Source of the DNA: Dunaliella salina
Taxonomy: Eukaryota; Chlorophyta; Chlorophyceae; Chlamydomonadales; Dunaliellaceae
Direction of reading: 5' to 3'
Assembly (NCBI GenBank): GCA_002284615.2
Contig: MU069601.1
Location: 1-26,472 of the forward strand
Length of the DNA: 26,472 nucleotides
Below the pieces are notes generated by a model. The model had not been told where the DNA came from and did not search any database. It saw only the letters and a program-made list of their open reading frames with translations. How positions within the stretch are numbered: position 1 is the first letter of the stretch; each line of letters begins with the position of its first letter. Positions 18,085 through 26,472 of this stretch are shown in pieces. The position numbers were made by a program, and so were the translations under genes.

Positions 18085-19262
18085 CTGCACCCCGGGGCCC
18101 CCAGAAGTGCAACACGTATTGAGGCCTCATGAGCAAAGTTGATGTCTTAAGAATCACCAAGCCCGTATCATAATAAAAAGCTTATGTACCTACAACAACT
18201 CTCATCATGACTGCCAGTGCGCATAACTCTTGCTTGCCACCAACTGTCACCACGGCTCAATCAATGATTGCTGTGTTAAAACCCCTATAAGGGGTAACTA
18301 GCTAGTTAGGCGTATGGAGCGCACCAGCAACGAGGAGGACCAAATCGAATCCTTGTGGCTGGGGATAAACAGTTGGTGCTCCATCGCTGAGAGTTGGCTC
18401 TTACATGAGTAAATCCTTTTTTTCCTATCAGCAACAAGTGCAATTGAACAAGGCAAAGGGCACATAATTCCGGATTGCCGCTCTCATGATCTGACAAATT
18501 TATGTGCTCAGTTCTCGCATCTGCTCAGCTCTGCACCCTCAAGCAGTACAACACAAAGGACACTTGGCATGCTTTTCATATTCGACAGGTTTCGCTCAGA
18601 CATATTTTTTGCTTTAGCTAAGCTGCCCCTGCAGGCAGGTGAAGCTCTGTAACCTTTCAGTACTTGAGCCAATTTATTTCCCTTTCATTACTTGATTCAG
18701 GGAGAGTATTCCATACCTGCATGGTGTTTTCTTGTAATTTACAGAGGATCATCACATGTTTCCAATGCCACTGGTGGCTGACCATGTAGTGGACCAAGTG
18801 CATGCTTTGACCTTGCGCCTCCAGAAATTGCAACACGTTGAGACTTCATCAGCCAGGTTGTTGCCATAAGTTTTGCCAAGCTCGTATTGTAATCAAATAA
18901 CATATTTACCTACAACAAGACCTTCCTTGTAAATGACTGCGCGTCATTTCTTGTCATTCGCTTGGCAAAAGCCGAGTTTTGGCTTGTACGGTGCCTTTCC
19001 GGTCACAGCCTTTGTGTGGAATCCCCATGGTATCATGGAAGTAGCTGCCCTTATGAACTTGGACCCAGCAACATAAGCAATGTGCACACTGAACAGGACA
19101 AAGAACACATCATTCTGGATTTCCCGTCTTAGGATCTGACGAATTTGCATGCTCAACTTTAGAACCAGCTCGGCACCCCCAAGCAGTATAACACGCCTGG
19201 AAGACGTTACGCTCCACTGTAAGGCTGATGTCTCAAGATCTGCTTGTGCTTGCATGCTTGAC
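18085..19262. repeat. Degenerate repeat family, about four partial copies
   Basis: A block resembling GCACCCCCAGAAGTGCAACAC recurs near 18090, 18535, 18815 and 19170. Flanking segments are also shared: 18107-18245 parallels 18822-18965, and 18425-18550 parallels 19075-19200. Identity is perhaps 60-75 percent by eye. No ORF is conserved between the copies. It looks like an old dispersed or tandemly duplicated repeat. Confidence 0.5.
18281..18307. repeat. Two adjacent palindromes
   Basis: ACCCCTATAAGGGGT (18281-18295) is a 6-bp inverted repeat around ATA. It is followed without a gap by AACTAGCTAGTT (18296-18307), a perfect 12-bp palindrome. A weak tRNA-like stretch with ATCGAATCC follows to 18352. 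Confidence 0.6.
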
Positions 19263-19318
19263 ATCCTGTAGCTGATTTTCAAGTACTAAAACCATCACTA
19301 GAGCTGGATTGGCAGCAA

Positions 19319-19825
19319 TTGCTGCTGCTATCATTACCAAATATGCAGACATTGCGTCAGACAGCCTCACCTCTCTCAGACAAATATGTAAACAACTTTT
19401 TTTACCCTGAGAAACACCTGAGATATATCCAAGGAGATGTCCTTAAAATGATTTCAACTCTAAGTAGAGACTTCCATACCAAAATTCGAATTTACAAGGT
19501 GAAGTCCTATGCTGGCATCGCTGGATATGGATGTGCGGATGCTATTGCAAAACATCAAGCAAAGCAAGCCCAGAACTGCGTGGCAGACTCCAAGATTCCT
19601 GGTGCAGATCCTGGTGGAAATCAATTTACAAACGTTATCTGGTTAGCCAAGGAAGAAAGAGTGCATGCTGCAGGCACACCTGCGGGTCAACCACCCGCCC
19701 ACAAGCTCACCTATTTCCCCAATCTTCAAGATGCCCTTGAATCCCATATGCACTCGAAACACAAGCTTGGATATGCCAATACCAAAGCAGGCTTCTTACT
19801 CATCAAAATGTATTACCACAAGTAG
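19319..19825 (+). pseudogene. RNase H 3' half of copy F, mutated
   Basis: The open frame carries Y-K-V-K-S-Y-A-G-I-A-G-Y-G-C-A-D-A-I-A-K. The conserved His is Tyr, and N-E has become Y-G. The first 20 or so codons are out of frame relative to copy B until about 19400, where a single-base difference in a T-run restores the family frame (L-R-Y-I-Q-G-D-V-L-K). Upstream, the glutamate codon is GGA. The frame then follows the A-N-T-K-A-G-F block to the stop at 19825. Confidence 0.7.
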
Positions 19826-20080
19826 ATAAGAAAATCAGCAATGCCTTCAGGAATATGACCAACATTCCCTATCCATGAAGCGTACCATCCTGCAGTACCG
19901 CACAGGCACCCTCTACAACCAAAAACAGTACGTTTCAAAAGGTCATATGATCCATCTTGCCCCCTCCCAGGCTGCCATCATTGGGACAGCGCACTGCACA
20001 TGCTCTCAGGCTGCCAAAACCATATCATCTCCAGTGTGAAAACTGAATGCCATAACATTGCAGGCAGAATGATTACATAA

Positions 20081-20773
20081 GCCCTCAGCAAATGCCCTGT
20101 AGGGGCAGGCCTAGTATACACAGACGCAGGGAGCAATTTTAAGCTCGTCCAACACAACATCCAGCTCCCTACACATGCCTCAGACAGAACTTTACCTGCT
20201 TACTTCTTCCCTCATAACCTTGCAGATAGGAAAAGACTCAACTCCAGTCAACCAGACGCTGTTTTGATCACCCCTTTTTATGACAAACATACTTCTAACG
20301 GTGTTTCTTGTACCCATTCCCATCGCGCTTTGCGCTGCTCCTCACGGAGGACCACCAGAATTAGCCGCATGAGGCAACCCCATGAACATTATGTGAGTGA
20401 ACGCCATGTGCACCTAATAGAAATCAAGTTCTGTGAAGACACAAGGCCAGAGCAGCAGTTGAACGCCGCAAAGCAGCAGCATGCAGACCTTTGTAAACTT
20501 ATTAACGCTAAAGCTGTTACAATTCACCCTATTCTTCTGGGTGTAGGTGGAACTATTCAATGTAAAGTTTACACTGAGCATACCCTGAAGCAATTCAAAC
20601 ATCTAGGATTGGATCACCAGCGTGCCACAAAGCTTGCTCAACAACTTCATGCCCATTCTGTTCAATATGCCCACAAACTAGTCACCACACTCCGCGCTAT
20701 TGAAAACAAGAATACTCCCCACAGCCAGGTTCTCGAGCCAAGTGCTTCTAGTAACCCTCCAGGTCCACATTAG
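20081..20773 (+). pseudogene. PD-(D/E)xK nuclease and C-terminal tail of copy F, open frame
   Basis: A frame without stops from just after TAA 20078-20080 to the stop at 20771-20773 (230 codons), the best preserved nuclease segment here. It shows S-S-Q-P-D-A-V-L (about 20247), an Arg-rich insert, then H-L-I-E-I-K-F-C-E-D (E and K at about 20420-20428) and G-V-G-G-T-I. The knuckle lies upstream in another frame (C-P-L-P-G-C...H....C, about 19957). Its natural start is lost, so it is not an independent gene. Compare B, where the tail is frameshifted. Confidence 0.7.
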
Positions 20774-20896
20774 CATTCTCTTTTTCATACTTCGTGGTGG
20801 AGGGGGCACACAGCTCTTTTTGAGCCAATATGTATCCTTCTCCTTAATTGATGTAGGAAGAGTTTCTCTGCCTACATAGTTATTCTTTTTCTTTTT

Positions 20897-21420
20897 AAGC
20901 AGCGGAGACCATGTGTTTGAGAAACACAATCAAACAAGAAGCAGAGTAAACTTATATACTGGAAAACAGCAAAAGACAAGAAAGAAAAGGAAACAGATTC
21001 TTTGAAGATTACGAGGTTTGCTATTGACCACCTGTCAGAGCACACTGAGACAAAAGAAAAGAAAACAGTTCCTTCAAAGATTACAAGGTTTACTATTGTC
21101 CAATCTGTCAAAGGCCAGACCAAGTCAAGTCAAGACAGCAGAGACCATGTTCTTGAGAAATGCAATCAACCAAAGAAACTAGTGTAAACATTTAGACTGT
21201 ACAACTAGCAAACCTGCAAGCGAAGGAGAAGAAAGAAAAGGAAACAGATCCTTTGAATATAAAAAAAAGGTTTGCTATTGCACAAACTGTCAGAGAACAC
21301 ACCAGATCAAGTCAAAGCAGCGGAGACCATGTTCTTGAGAGACAGCCAATAAAAAAATAAAGAAAACATCTTTACTGGACAACAGCAGGCATGCAATCAA
21401 AGGAGAATAAAGGAAAGAAA
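20897..21420 (+). repeat. Tandem array of about 2.5 units, 183-235 bp
   Basis: Units begin AAGCAGCGGAGACCATG at 20897, 21132 (variant) and 21315. Unit 1 (235 bp) contains an internal 70-bp sub-duplication (about 20980-21053 and 21056-21125); unit 2 is 183 bp; unit 3 is partial. Purine-rich GAAAGAAAAGGAAACAGA blocks recur. A 39-base fragment of the unit is also at 921-959. No ORF is shared by all units. Confidence 0.7.
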
Positions 21421-21600
21421 ACAGGAAAAAGGGGACAGGAAATTGCTTTGGCAGCAAAAATACTTCCCGCATCAATTGATGGGGATGCCAAAGCCATAAT
21501 TGTCCACCAATTTTTTTTCAATGCAATCAAACCACGGATTGTGTTCGTCACCGAAGATCAGTGTGAAGAGTAATCAGAATCTCCTTTTCTTGCCGCTGCC

Positions 21601-21695
21601 AAATCCTGTCAAATGGGTGCTGTGTTCAAAGCCATTACCAAACCCTGTCAAATCCTGTCAAATGGGCATTGTTTCAAAGCCATTACCAAACCACT
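21601..21695 (+). repeat. 49-bp tandem duplication
   Basis: 21601-21649 and 21650-21695 both begin AAATCCTGTCAAATGGG and share TTCAAAGCCATTACCAAACC. No coding role is visible. Confidence 0.8.
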
Positions 21696-21699
21696 GAGA

Positions 21700-22549
21700 C
21701 CAAAGCAAAAGGTCCCTGGTAAGCAAAACATGCCAGAAACATAGGTAAATGAAGTGCGCAGAAGGATTGAATGGTAGTTCGCAAGGCAACCGCAAACTTA
21801 ATAAAGCAAGGTATACAAAGATGCGCTGAATACTCGTGAGGAAAAACTAGCAAGAACTGGTGGCAACAAATGGAATGCGCTTAACCAGTTTCAGCTTTGC
21901 AAGGAGTCGATCAGAAGTGTAAGCCCAGCAAGAAGGGAGCTTTTGAATACGTATGAAGTGAGACACGTACCAGAAAATCAGGATGGGAGCGCAAGAGGAA
22001 AACTGCGGCCCTTAGCAAGGAGCAGTTGAAGTTCAGAGAAAGAAAAGAAAAGAAAAAGACAGACAAGGAAAGGGGAAGGGAAGGGAGAGCTTTTTGAAGC
22101 TTAGGTCACGGACAGATGGTGAGCAAAAAACTCAAGTGTGCCATCATTCAATACCCCCAAGCACAGATACGATACTCAGAAAGAAAATTTGATATGTGGC
22201 AACCCAAATCCCCCCGCAAGGATGCAACTGGTTTGCAGGAGTTTTGCAGAGGGTCAAGGTACCACGTTTTGCTGCTCAAGAGATGCAGAGGACAGGTGCA
22301 CGAATGCACAATGCTGGTGTTTTATTGGTATGGGTCGTACAAGCCATCCACGCCTTACTTCCGGTTGAAGGCACCTATGAGGCAGACTTTCATGCCAATG
22401 AGTCAAGATGCGTCAGAATAGATGTGTCAGAATACACCACAGAAACATGTTCAAGTGTACACAGTCGAGCACGTCATTAGGCATGCTTACTAGTAGGTGT
22501 GATTGGGTGAGCCCTTGAGCAGGAGAAGGATCATTTGAGGTGGGCCTCC
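21700..22549. other. No recognisable gene; purine-rich tract
   Basis: Short plus-strand ORFs (22116-22480) have no motifs. An almost pure A/G tract lies at about 22030-22090. Otherwise I see nothing that can be named. Confidence 0.4.
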
Positions 22550-23062
22550 TCAAATGCACAGCATGCTTGAGGTCCTGGGGCGCTTGCTGGGACAGCCAGC
22601 AGCTTCAGAGCTTGATGCGTGGCTAGCCTGGTGCAAATTGCCTGCATCAGCTGGGATCTGGCAGCCTGGTTGCAGGTGCGTGGGCCTCTGCTGGAATGGC
22701 TGTGCGCGGGTGGTTCGCACACGCAGCCCTGGCATGAGAGCCTCCTCGTCCTTACTGCTGCATGTGCCAGCGCAACAACTTGGGGGGGCTTCATCCCTCT
22801 CTCTTTTCATCCCAGGTCCTTGGTGGCGCAGGCTGACAGGGGCGGCCTGGCTGCTTGCCAGGGCTGCCGCTGCTACTGCTGCTGCTGCTGCTGCTGTTGA
22901 GGCTGCCTCCTCCGCTGCAGCAGCTGCAACGGCCTCTGCTGCTTGTGCTTCTGCTTCTGCCAGAGCAACAGCTGCGGACAGCTGTGATGGACGTGCCCCT
23001 GGAAGGCTGTGTGCCAGCCGCGGCAGATGCATCAGCCGCTGCCGCTCCAGCCGGTTAGCCAT
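22550..23062 (-). CDS. Hypothetical Ala-rich protein or exon
   Basis: 170 codons from ATG 23062 to a stop at 22550, in an island clearly richer in G+C than its surroundings, as coding exons are in many green algae. Residues about 28-75 are almost all Ala with scattered Glu, from GCN/CTG-type triplet runs at 22860-22975. Basic patches follow (M-K-R-E-R-D-E, S-K-R-P-R-T-S-S), the latter NLS-like. I recognise no domain. The opposite strand is also open (22554-23144), because GC-rich triplet repeats leave all frames free of stops. I prefer the minus strand because its composition is more protein-like, with fewer Cys and Trp. It lies downstream of the RING-CH gene in the same orientation and could be a separate gene. 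Confidence 0.3.
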   Translation of the reverse strand: MANRLERQRLMHLPRLAHSLPGARPSQLSAAVALAEAEAQAAEAVAAAAAEEAASTAAAAAAVAAAALASSQAAPVSLRHQGPGMKRERDEAPPSCCAGTCSSKDEEALMPGLRVRTTRAQPFQQRPTHLQPGCQIPADAGNLHQASHASSSEAAGCPSKRPRTSSMLCI

Positions 23063-23338
23063 TGCAACAGTAGTTACAGCATCTGCAGCGCAACATGTTG
23101 TGGCAACCAGCAGGCGGCCAATTGAAAGGCACTGTGTTGAATAAGAAGCACAACCAAAAAAATGATTGAGACCTCAGTTAAGAGTTTGCTAGCCAAGGTG
23201 CTGACCAAGATTTAAGTGCATCCTCTTGATGCCAGGTACTCTTTGCTTCCTATCCACTCAGATCATCTACACCAACAACCTCAGTCTAGGCTTGTCAGCT
23301 GCATGCAATGAAGCACCCTTTACTTTTAAACTCAAACG

Positions 23339-23484
<146 letters not shown>

Positions 23485-23657
23485 TCCATCTTTATATGCT
23501 TTCATAAGTTCAACAAGGCGGGGAATGTTCAAAATCACTCCAAAACGTCAAACTTCTTCAATTCCTCTCACCCTACCCCCTGCAAGGCTGCGGCTGTACC
23601 AGCTGTGTCAAACACAGCCCTGCAGAAGTGCATACATTTGGTCAATGAATGCATTTA

Positions 23658-23869
23658 TCAATGCTTTGCAACAACGTATAGTAAGGCAATGAACCTACCA
23701 AATTGGTGGAGGCCAGTTAGGTTGAGGTTTCCACCCATGCCATGCAGAGCGCCTGCTGCTGGGGTGCAGCCAAAGGATGGCACTGGCACTGAAAAGCTGA
23801 CATCAAACTCGTCATCTGGTTCAAATCCCAGCAGCTCTTTGACGTGGCTCTTGAACTGTGCATCAAGAT

Positions 23870-23962
<93 letters not shown>

Positions 23963-26188
23963 GCGCGCATGTGTGTGCCTGCGTGCGTGTGTGTGTGTGT
24001 GTGTGTGTGTGCGTGCATGCGTGCGTGCGTGCATGCAATCCGAGTAAAAAGTTTGTGTGCCTTTGGTACCTATAAACCTTTGTAATCTGGATGTACCGCA
24101 CAGCATGCTTCGTAGAAAAGGTGCATTACAAGTTCACGTAACCCACCTCCTCAACACCCTCGATCCCTGGGCTGACTTGCATCACAAACCTCTGCAAGTG
24201 AGGAGGAGCAGGAGAGGTGTGCTTACCAAAATTGATGCAGCAGGTTGGAGGGGGAGCAAAGGGAGCATGTCTATCTTGGCATGCCAGGGACCTTGCAAAA
24301 AAAGCAAGATTCACCTGATTGCCAAATTGCACAGCCATTGTTGGTCTGCACGGTGCTGCTCTTGGGCTCAGATCAGGCAGTAGGGCCTGCCTCCAATCTG
24401 GCAGCTTCTGTTGACAGAACCTGTGAAGTGTGATGAGAAGGTATGCTCAGGTATGGGACAATCATGACAATTAACTTATTGCTGGGATGGATGAAAGGCA
24501 CTTGTGTTCCTGGTTTTTGATATCGCTCATGTTTTGCACTGCTGTGCTCTTGTGAAACAAGTCATAGTGTGGCAGAGCTGTAGCCAGTTTTTTGGCATGC
24601 TGGTCCTATCACTCTTACAAAATTCTTTGGCTGACCTCACAGCTAGAAAGTGTCATGAATTCATCAGAGGTGGGCGACGGGCCCAAATCACTGAAGATGT
24701 TCTTTCCCACCAGTATTTTCCAAATCTGACCATGCCAACCATTGTAATACCAATAAAAACTATGTTCACGAAAAAATGAAGATTATCGGAGGACCCCAGA
24801 TCACTCTCCTGGCCTCAGATCACCCAAAAATTGCCCACAGCTCAACCTTAGGACCATTTTCACTCCCAAAAATTTGTTCTTATAACATATGCAAACATTG
24901 CTAACATGCTGCAAATTCAAACACAGGATAGGAGGAGGTCAAATTTTGACCTTTTGGCACCCCTTGTGCTGGATTTTCTCCAAGGGAAATCGCTGAAATT
25001 CTGCACCTCACCAACCACTGGGTCTTTTCACTCAATTTTTTTGCGATGGTATTTTTTATTACAAGGACTCCAAATTACTAAGAATCACCCAATTTGTTGC
25101 AGTAGATGGTCAGATATGGAGTTTTGGTGGTGAAAAGTAGGGTTCACGCTTTGGCAAATATCAGAAGTGGCCGTGAGTGGCACTTATCAAGCTCAGGAGC
25201 TATGGAAGCCATTTGATGCTTAGCACAAAAAGTGCCAGGTACGGCCACCTTGCGCTGTGAAGATTTCAAAAGGACCCCTTTTGGGGGCCTTCGTCGCCCA
25301 CCTCTGGAATTCATGGATGGATTTGCCTGGAAAATTTGGAAACAAAGAAAACCTACGTAGGCAGAAAAACTCCCCCAACATCAAATAAGGAGACACATTG
25401 GCTCAAAAGAGACATGGGTACCCTCCACCACAATATTCGAGAAGAGATTAATGGGGATCTTGAGGGTTACTAGGAGCAATAGGCCCTGGAACCTGGCTGT
25501 GAGAGGAACCCTTTTTTTCATTAGCGCTTACAGAGAAGGTATGAGGTAATCCAGGCACCACAGCTAGCTCAAAGCACCCTACCCATCAATGATCTGGGAC
25601 AGGTTTTGTACCAGGATGGAGTGAAATGTAACTTGAAATGAGATCCTGCTTCCTTACTAGTGGGATGGGGTGCGATGTCGACATGACGAGACAGGGTGTG
25701 CCCTTTTGGCAGACCTACCTGCAGGTTGTCTCCTCGCTCATCCCGCTCCGTTGCAGCTGCCACCTGGTTGTATGCAAAAAAATTGACAATTTGAGAAGAA
25801 GAGTGGAGGGATGGTTGCTCTAACATGCTGCGTGCACTGAGCAACATCCCTCGTGCTCCAAACGCAGCCAGTGCCTGGGGTACTGCCTGTCCATCACACC
25901 CAACATCTTAAGCAACCCTAAAACAAACAGTGCAGGGGTAAGAGAAAGATAGAGGGAGGAAGGAGGAATTTCCTTTCCCTTCCTGAAGCTTGCAACCGTC
26001 CTGTTGCCTGTCTCGCACTCTTCCCTTTCCACGCACCTTGCGAGGCAATGGCGGTGCGTGAACAGGGGACACGCACAGTGTCGTGACACATTGCCACCCT
26101 CTAAGCAGATGAAACAGGTTCCGGCAGCGGGGTCAGGACTGCTTGAGCGCTCGGCAGGTCCCTCCAGCTCGCGTATGCTGCTCGCCAT
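23658..26188 (-). CDS. RING-CH (RINGv) zinc-finger protein, putative E3 ubiquitin ligase, five exons
   Basis: Join of 26188-26037, 25763-25719, 24420-24315, 24191-24147 and 23855-23658 on the minus strand: 546 nt, 181 residues. Donors read AG|GTGCGT, AG|GTAGGT, AG|GTGAAT and AG|GTGGGT; all acceptors end in AG (CACAG, TTGCAG, GCACAG, ACCAG), and phases match at every junction. RINGv ligands are C25, C28, C38, C40, H45, C48, C65 and C68, assembled from exons 1-3, around C-L-A-R-W-Q-L-Q and E-E-T-T-C-R-F-C. L-P-D-W-R follows at 72-76. Exons 3-5 encode a small beta-rich C-terminal domain ([20 protein letters not shown]) that accompanies this RINGv type in chlamydomonad algae as I recall. RINGv domains recruit E2 enzymes for ubiquitin transfer. 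No membrane segment is seen, unlike MARCH proteins, so it is probably soluble. The start ATG 26188 is in the context GCAATGGCG; an in-frame M-C-T-S start at 26254 is possible. Confidence 0.8.
23873..24038. repeat. Compound GT microsatellite in intron 4 of the RING-CH gene
   Basis: (GT)n with GC and GCGT interruptions fills more than half of the 291-bp intron 24146-23856. On the gene strand it is (CA)n and ends about 17 bases before the acceptor of the last exon, so it takes the place of the pyrimidine-rich tract. Confidence 0.95.
24665..25306. mobile_element. hAT-type MITE (642 bp) in intron 2 of the RING-CH gene
   Basis: It starts CAGAGGTGGGCGACG and ends with the exact inverse, a 15-bp perfect terminal inverted repeat. 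The TSD is the 8-bp GAATTCAT at 24657-24664 and 25307-25314. An 8-bp TSD and CAGAGGTGGGC-type ends are hallmarks of the hAT superfamily. There is no transposase ORF, so it is non-autonomous. It lies within the 1298-bp intron 25718-24421, so it is removed by splicing and should be tolerated. Confidence 0.85.
25341..25545 (-). mobile_element. Retroelement 3'-end fragment M in intron 2 of the RING-CH gene
   Basis: On the minus strand it matches the coding tail, 3' UTR and C/T tail of B and F (TTTCTCTGCCTAC-like block, TTGATG, TTAATC). It is only about 27 bases from the hAT MITE. It is in the same orientation as the host gene and intronic. Confidence 0.75.
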
Positions 26189-26472
26189 TGCTACCGCAAT
26201 TTGATAAAAAGCTGATTTGAAAAAGACTTGAACGAGGTGCAAGGACGTACACACGTGTCGCGAATATCTCGATTTGACTTGACCCGTTGTCAGATCTGAT
26301 AAGAAAACAATAGAGGGGGAATTCCAGGGAGTTCAAGTGCACCTCCTAGGCAACATGAACGATGGCAGTATGGAAGCAGCCATGAGCACCTTGACGGTCA
26401 GCTTTAGAGCCCTGTGAGTCCTGGTGCCCCAGTGAGAGTGTTCGTATGTGCACAAACATGCGCGTGCGCATG
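26189..26472 (-). promoter_or_regulatory. Upstream region of the RING-CH gene
   Basis: This is 284 bases of 5' flank up to the window end. No clear TATA box or upstream exon is visible. The window ends in a GT/GC-rich stretch. The assignment as promoter region rests only on position. Confidence 0.3.

Larger units (their letters stand above)
19281..20896 (+). mobile_element. Retroelement copy F: 5'-truncated RNase H to 3' tail
   Basis: A direct repeat of 12451-14075 (copy B), roughly 90 percent identical by eye. It starts abruptly within RNase H at codons S-T-K-T-I-T-R and ends in a C/T-rich tract (20881-20896) that abuts the tandem array. The coding tail is complete: G-V-G-G-T-I at about 20546, ending P-P-G-P-H with a stop at 20771. 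The RNase H is dead (R-A-G-L instead of R-A-E-L; V-K-S-Y instead of V-K-S-H), but the nuclease is intact. Confidence 0.85.

Noticed and set aside
24126..24338. Continuous minus-strand ORF through 24338-24126 as one exon
   Set aside because: An exon starting at 24420 and a 123-bp GT-AG intron (24314-24192) gives F-C, L-P-D-W-R and a continuous C-terminal domain. Reading straight through adds unrelated Pro/Cys sequence.

Overview
This is eukaryotic nuclear DNA, most likely from a chlorophyte green alga. I lean towards the Chlamydomonadales (Haematococcus-like), but that rests on remembered family resemblance and no species call can be proved here. The evidence is GT-AG introns in a RING-CH gene of a type common in those algae, long CA/GT and CT microsatellites, an Ala-rich GC-rich ORF, and no prokaryotic gene organisation. 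About half of the window is one retroelement family in many broken copies. Only one convincing host gene is present.

Retroelement family. I label the copies A (111-889, -), C (1400-3735, -), H (3752-4520, +), L (5376-5580, -), G (5990-6270, -), I (6425-7386 plus 15245-15390, -), D/E (7387-8966 plus 14088-15244, -), B (8967-14087, +), K (15392-16195, -), J (16488-17290, -), F (19281-20896, +) and M (25341-25545, -). Read together they give one protein order: N-terminal helical region, Pro/Ser-rich linker with a basic NLS-like patch, PHD finger, a domain resembling the PCIF1-type N6-adenosine methyltransferase fold, RNase H, a C-rich zinc knuckle (C-x2/4-C-x7-H-x4-C), a PD-(D/E)xK endonuclease, a conserved G-V-G-G-T-I tail, then a 3' UTR ending in a C/T-rich tract. 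Variable 5' truncation with a common 3' end indicates LINE-like target-primed integration. No reverse transcriptase is visible in any copy, including copy B, which has an 8-bp target-site duplication on both sides. Every copy has stops or frameshifts.

The copies are nested. B sits inside the RNase H region of D/E, and D/E sits inside the zinc-knuckle region of I. A 373-bp TRIM-like miniature LTR element (15514-15886) interrupts copy K.

The right third (about 17.3-23.5 kb) holds degenerate repeats, a tandem array (20897-21420), an Ala-rich ORF and microsatellites. At 26188-23658 on the minus strand I assemble a five-exon RING-CH (RINGv) gene encoding 181 residues with all eight zinc ligands. 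Its second intron is mostly a 642-bp hAT-type MITE (24665-25306, 8-bp TSD) and a retroelement 3' fragment (M). All splice junctions are GT-AG and phase-compatible.
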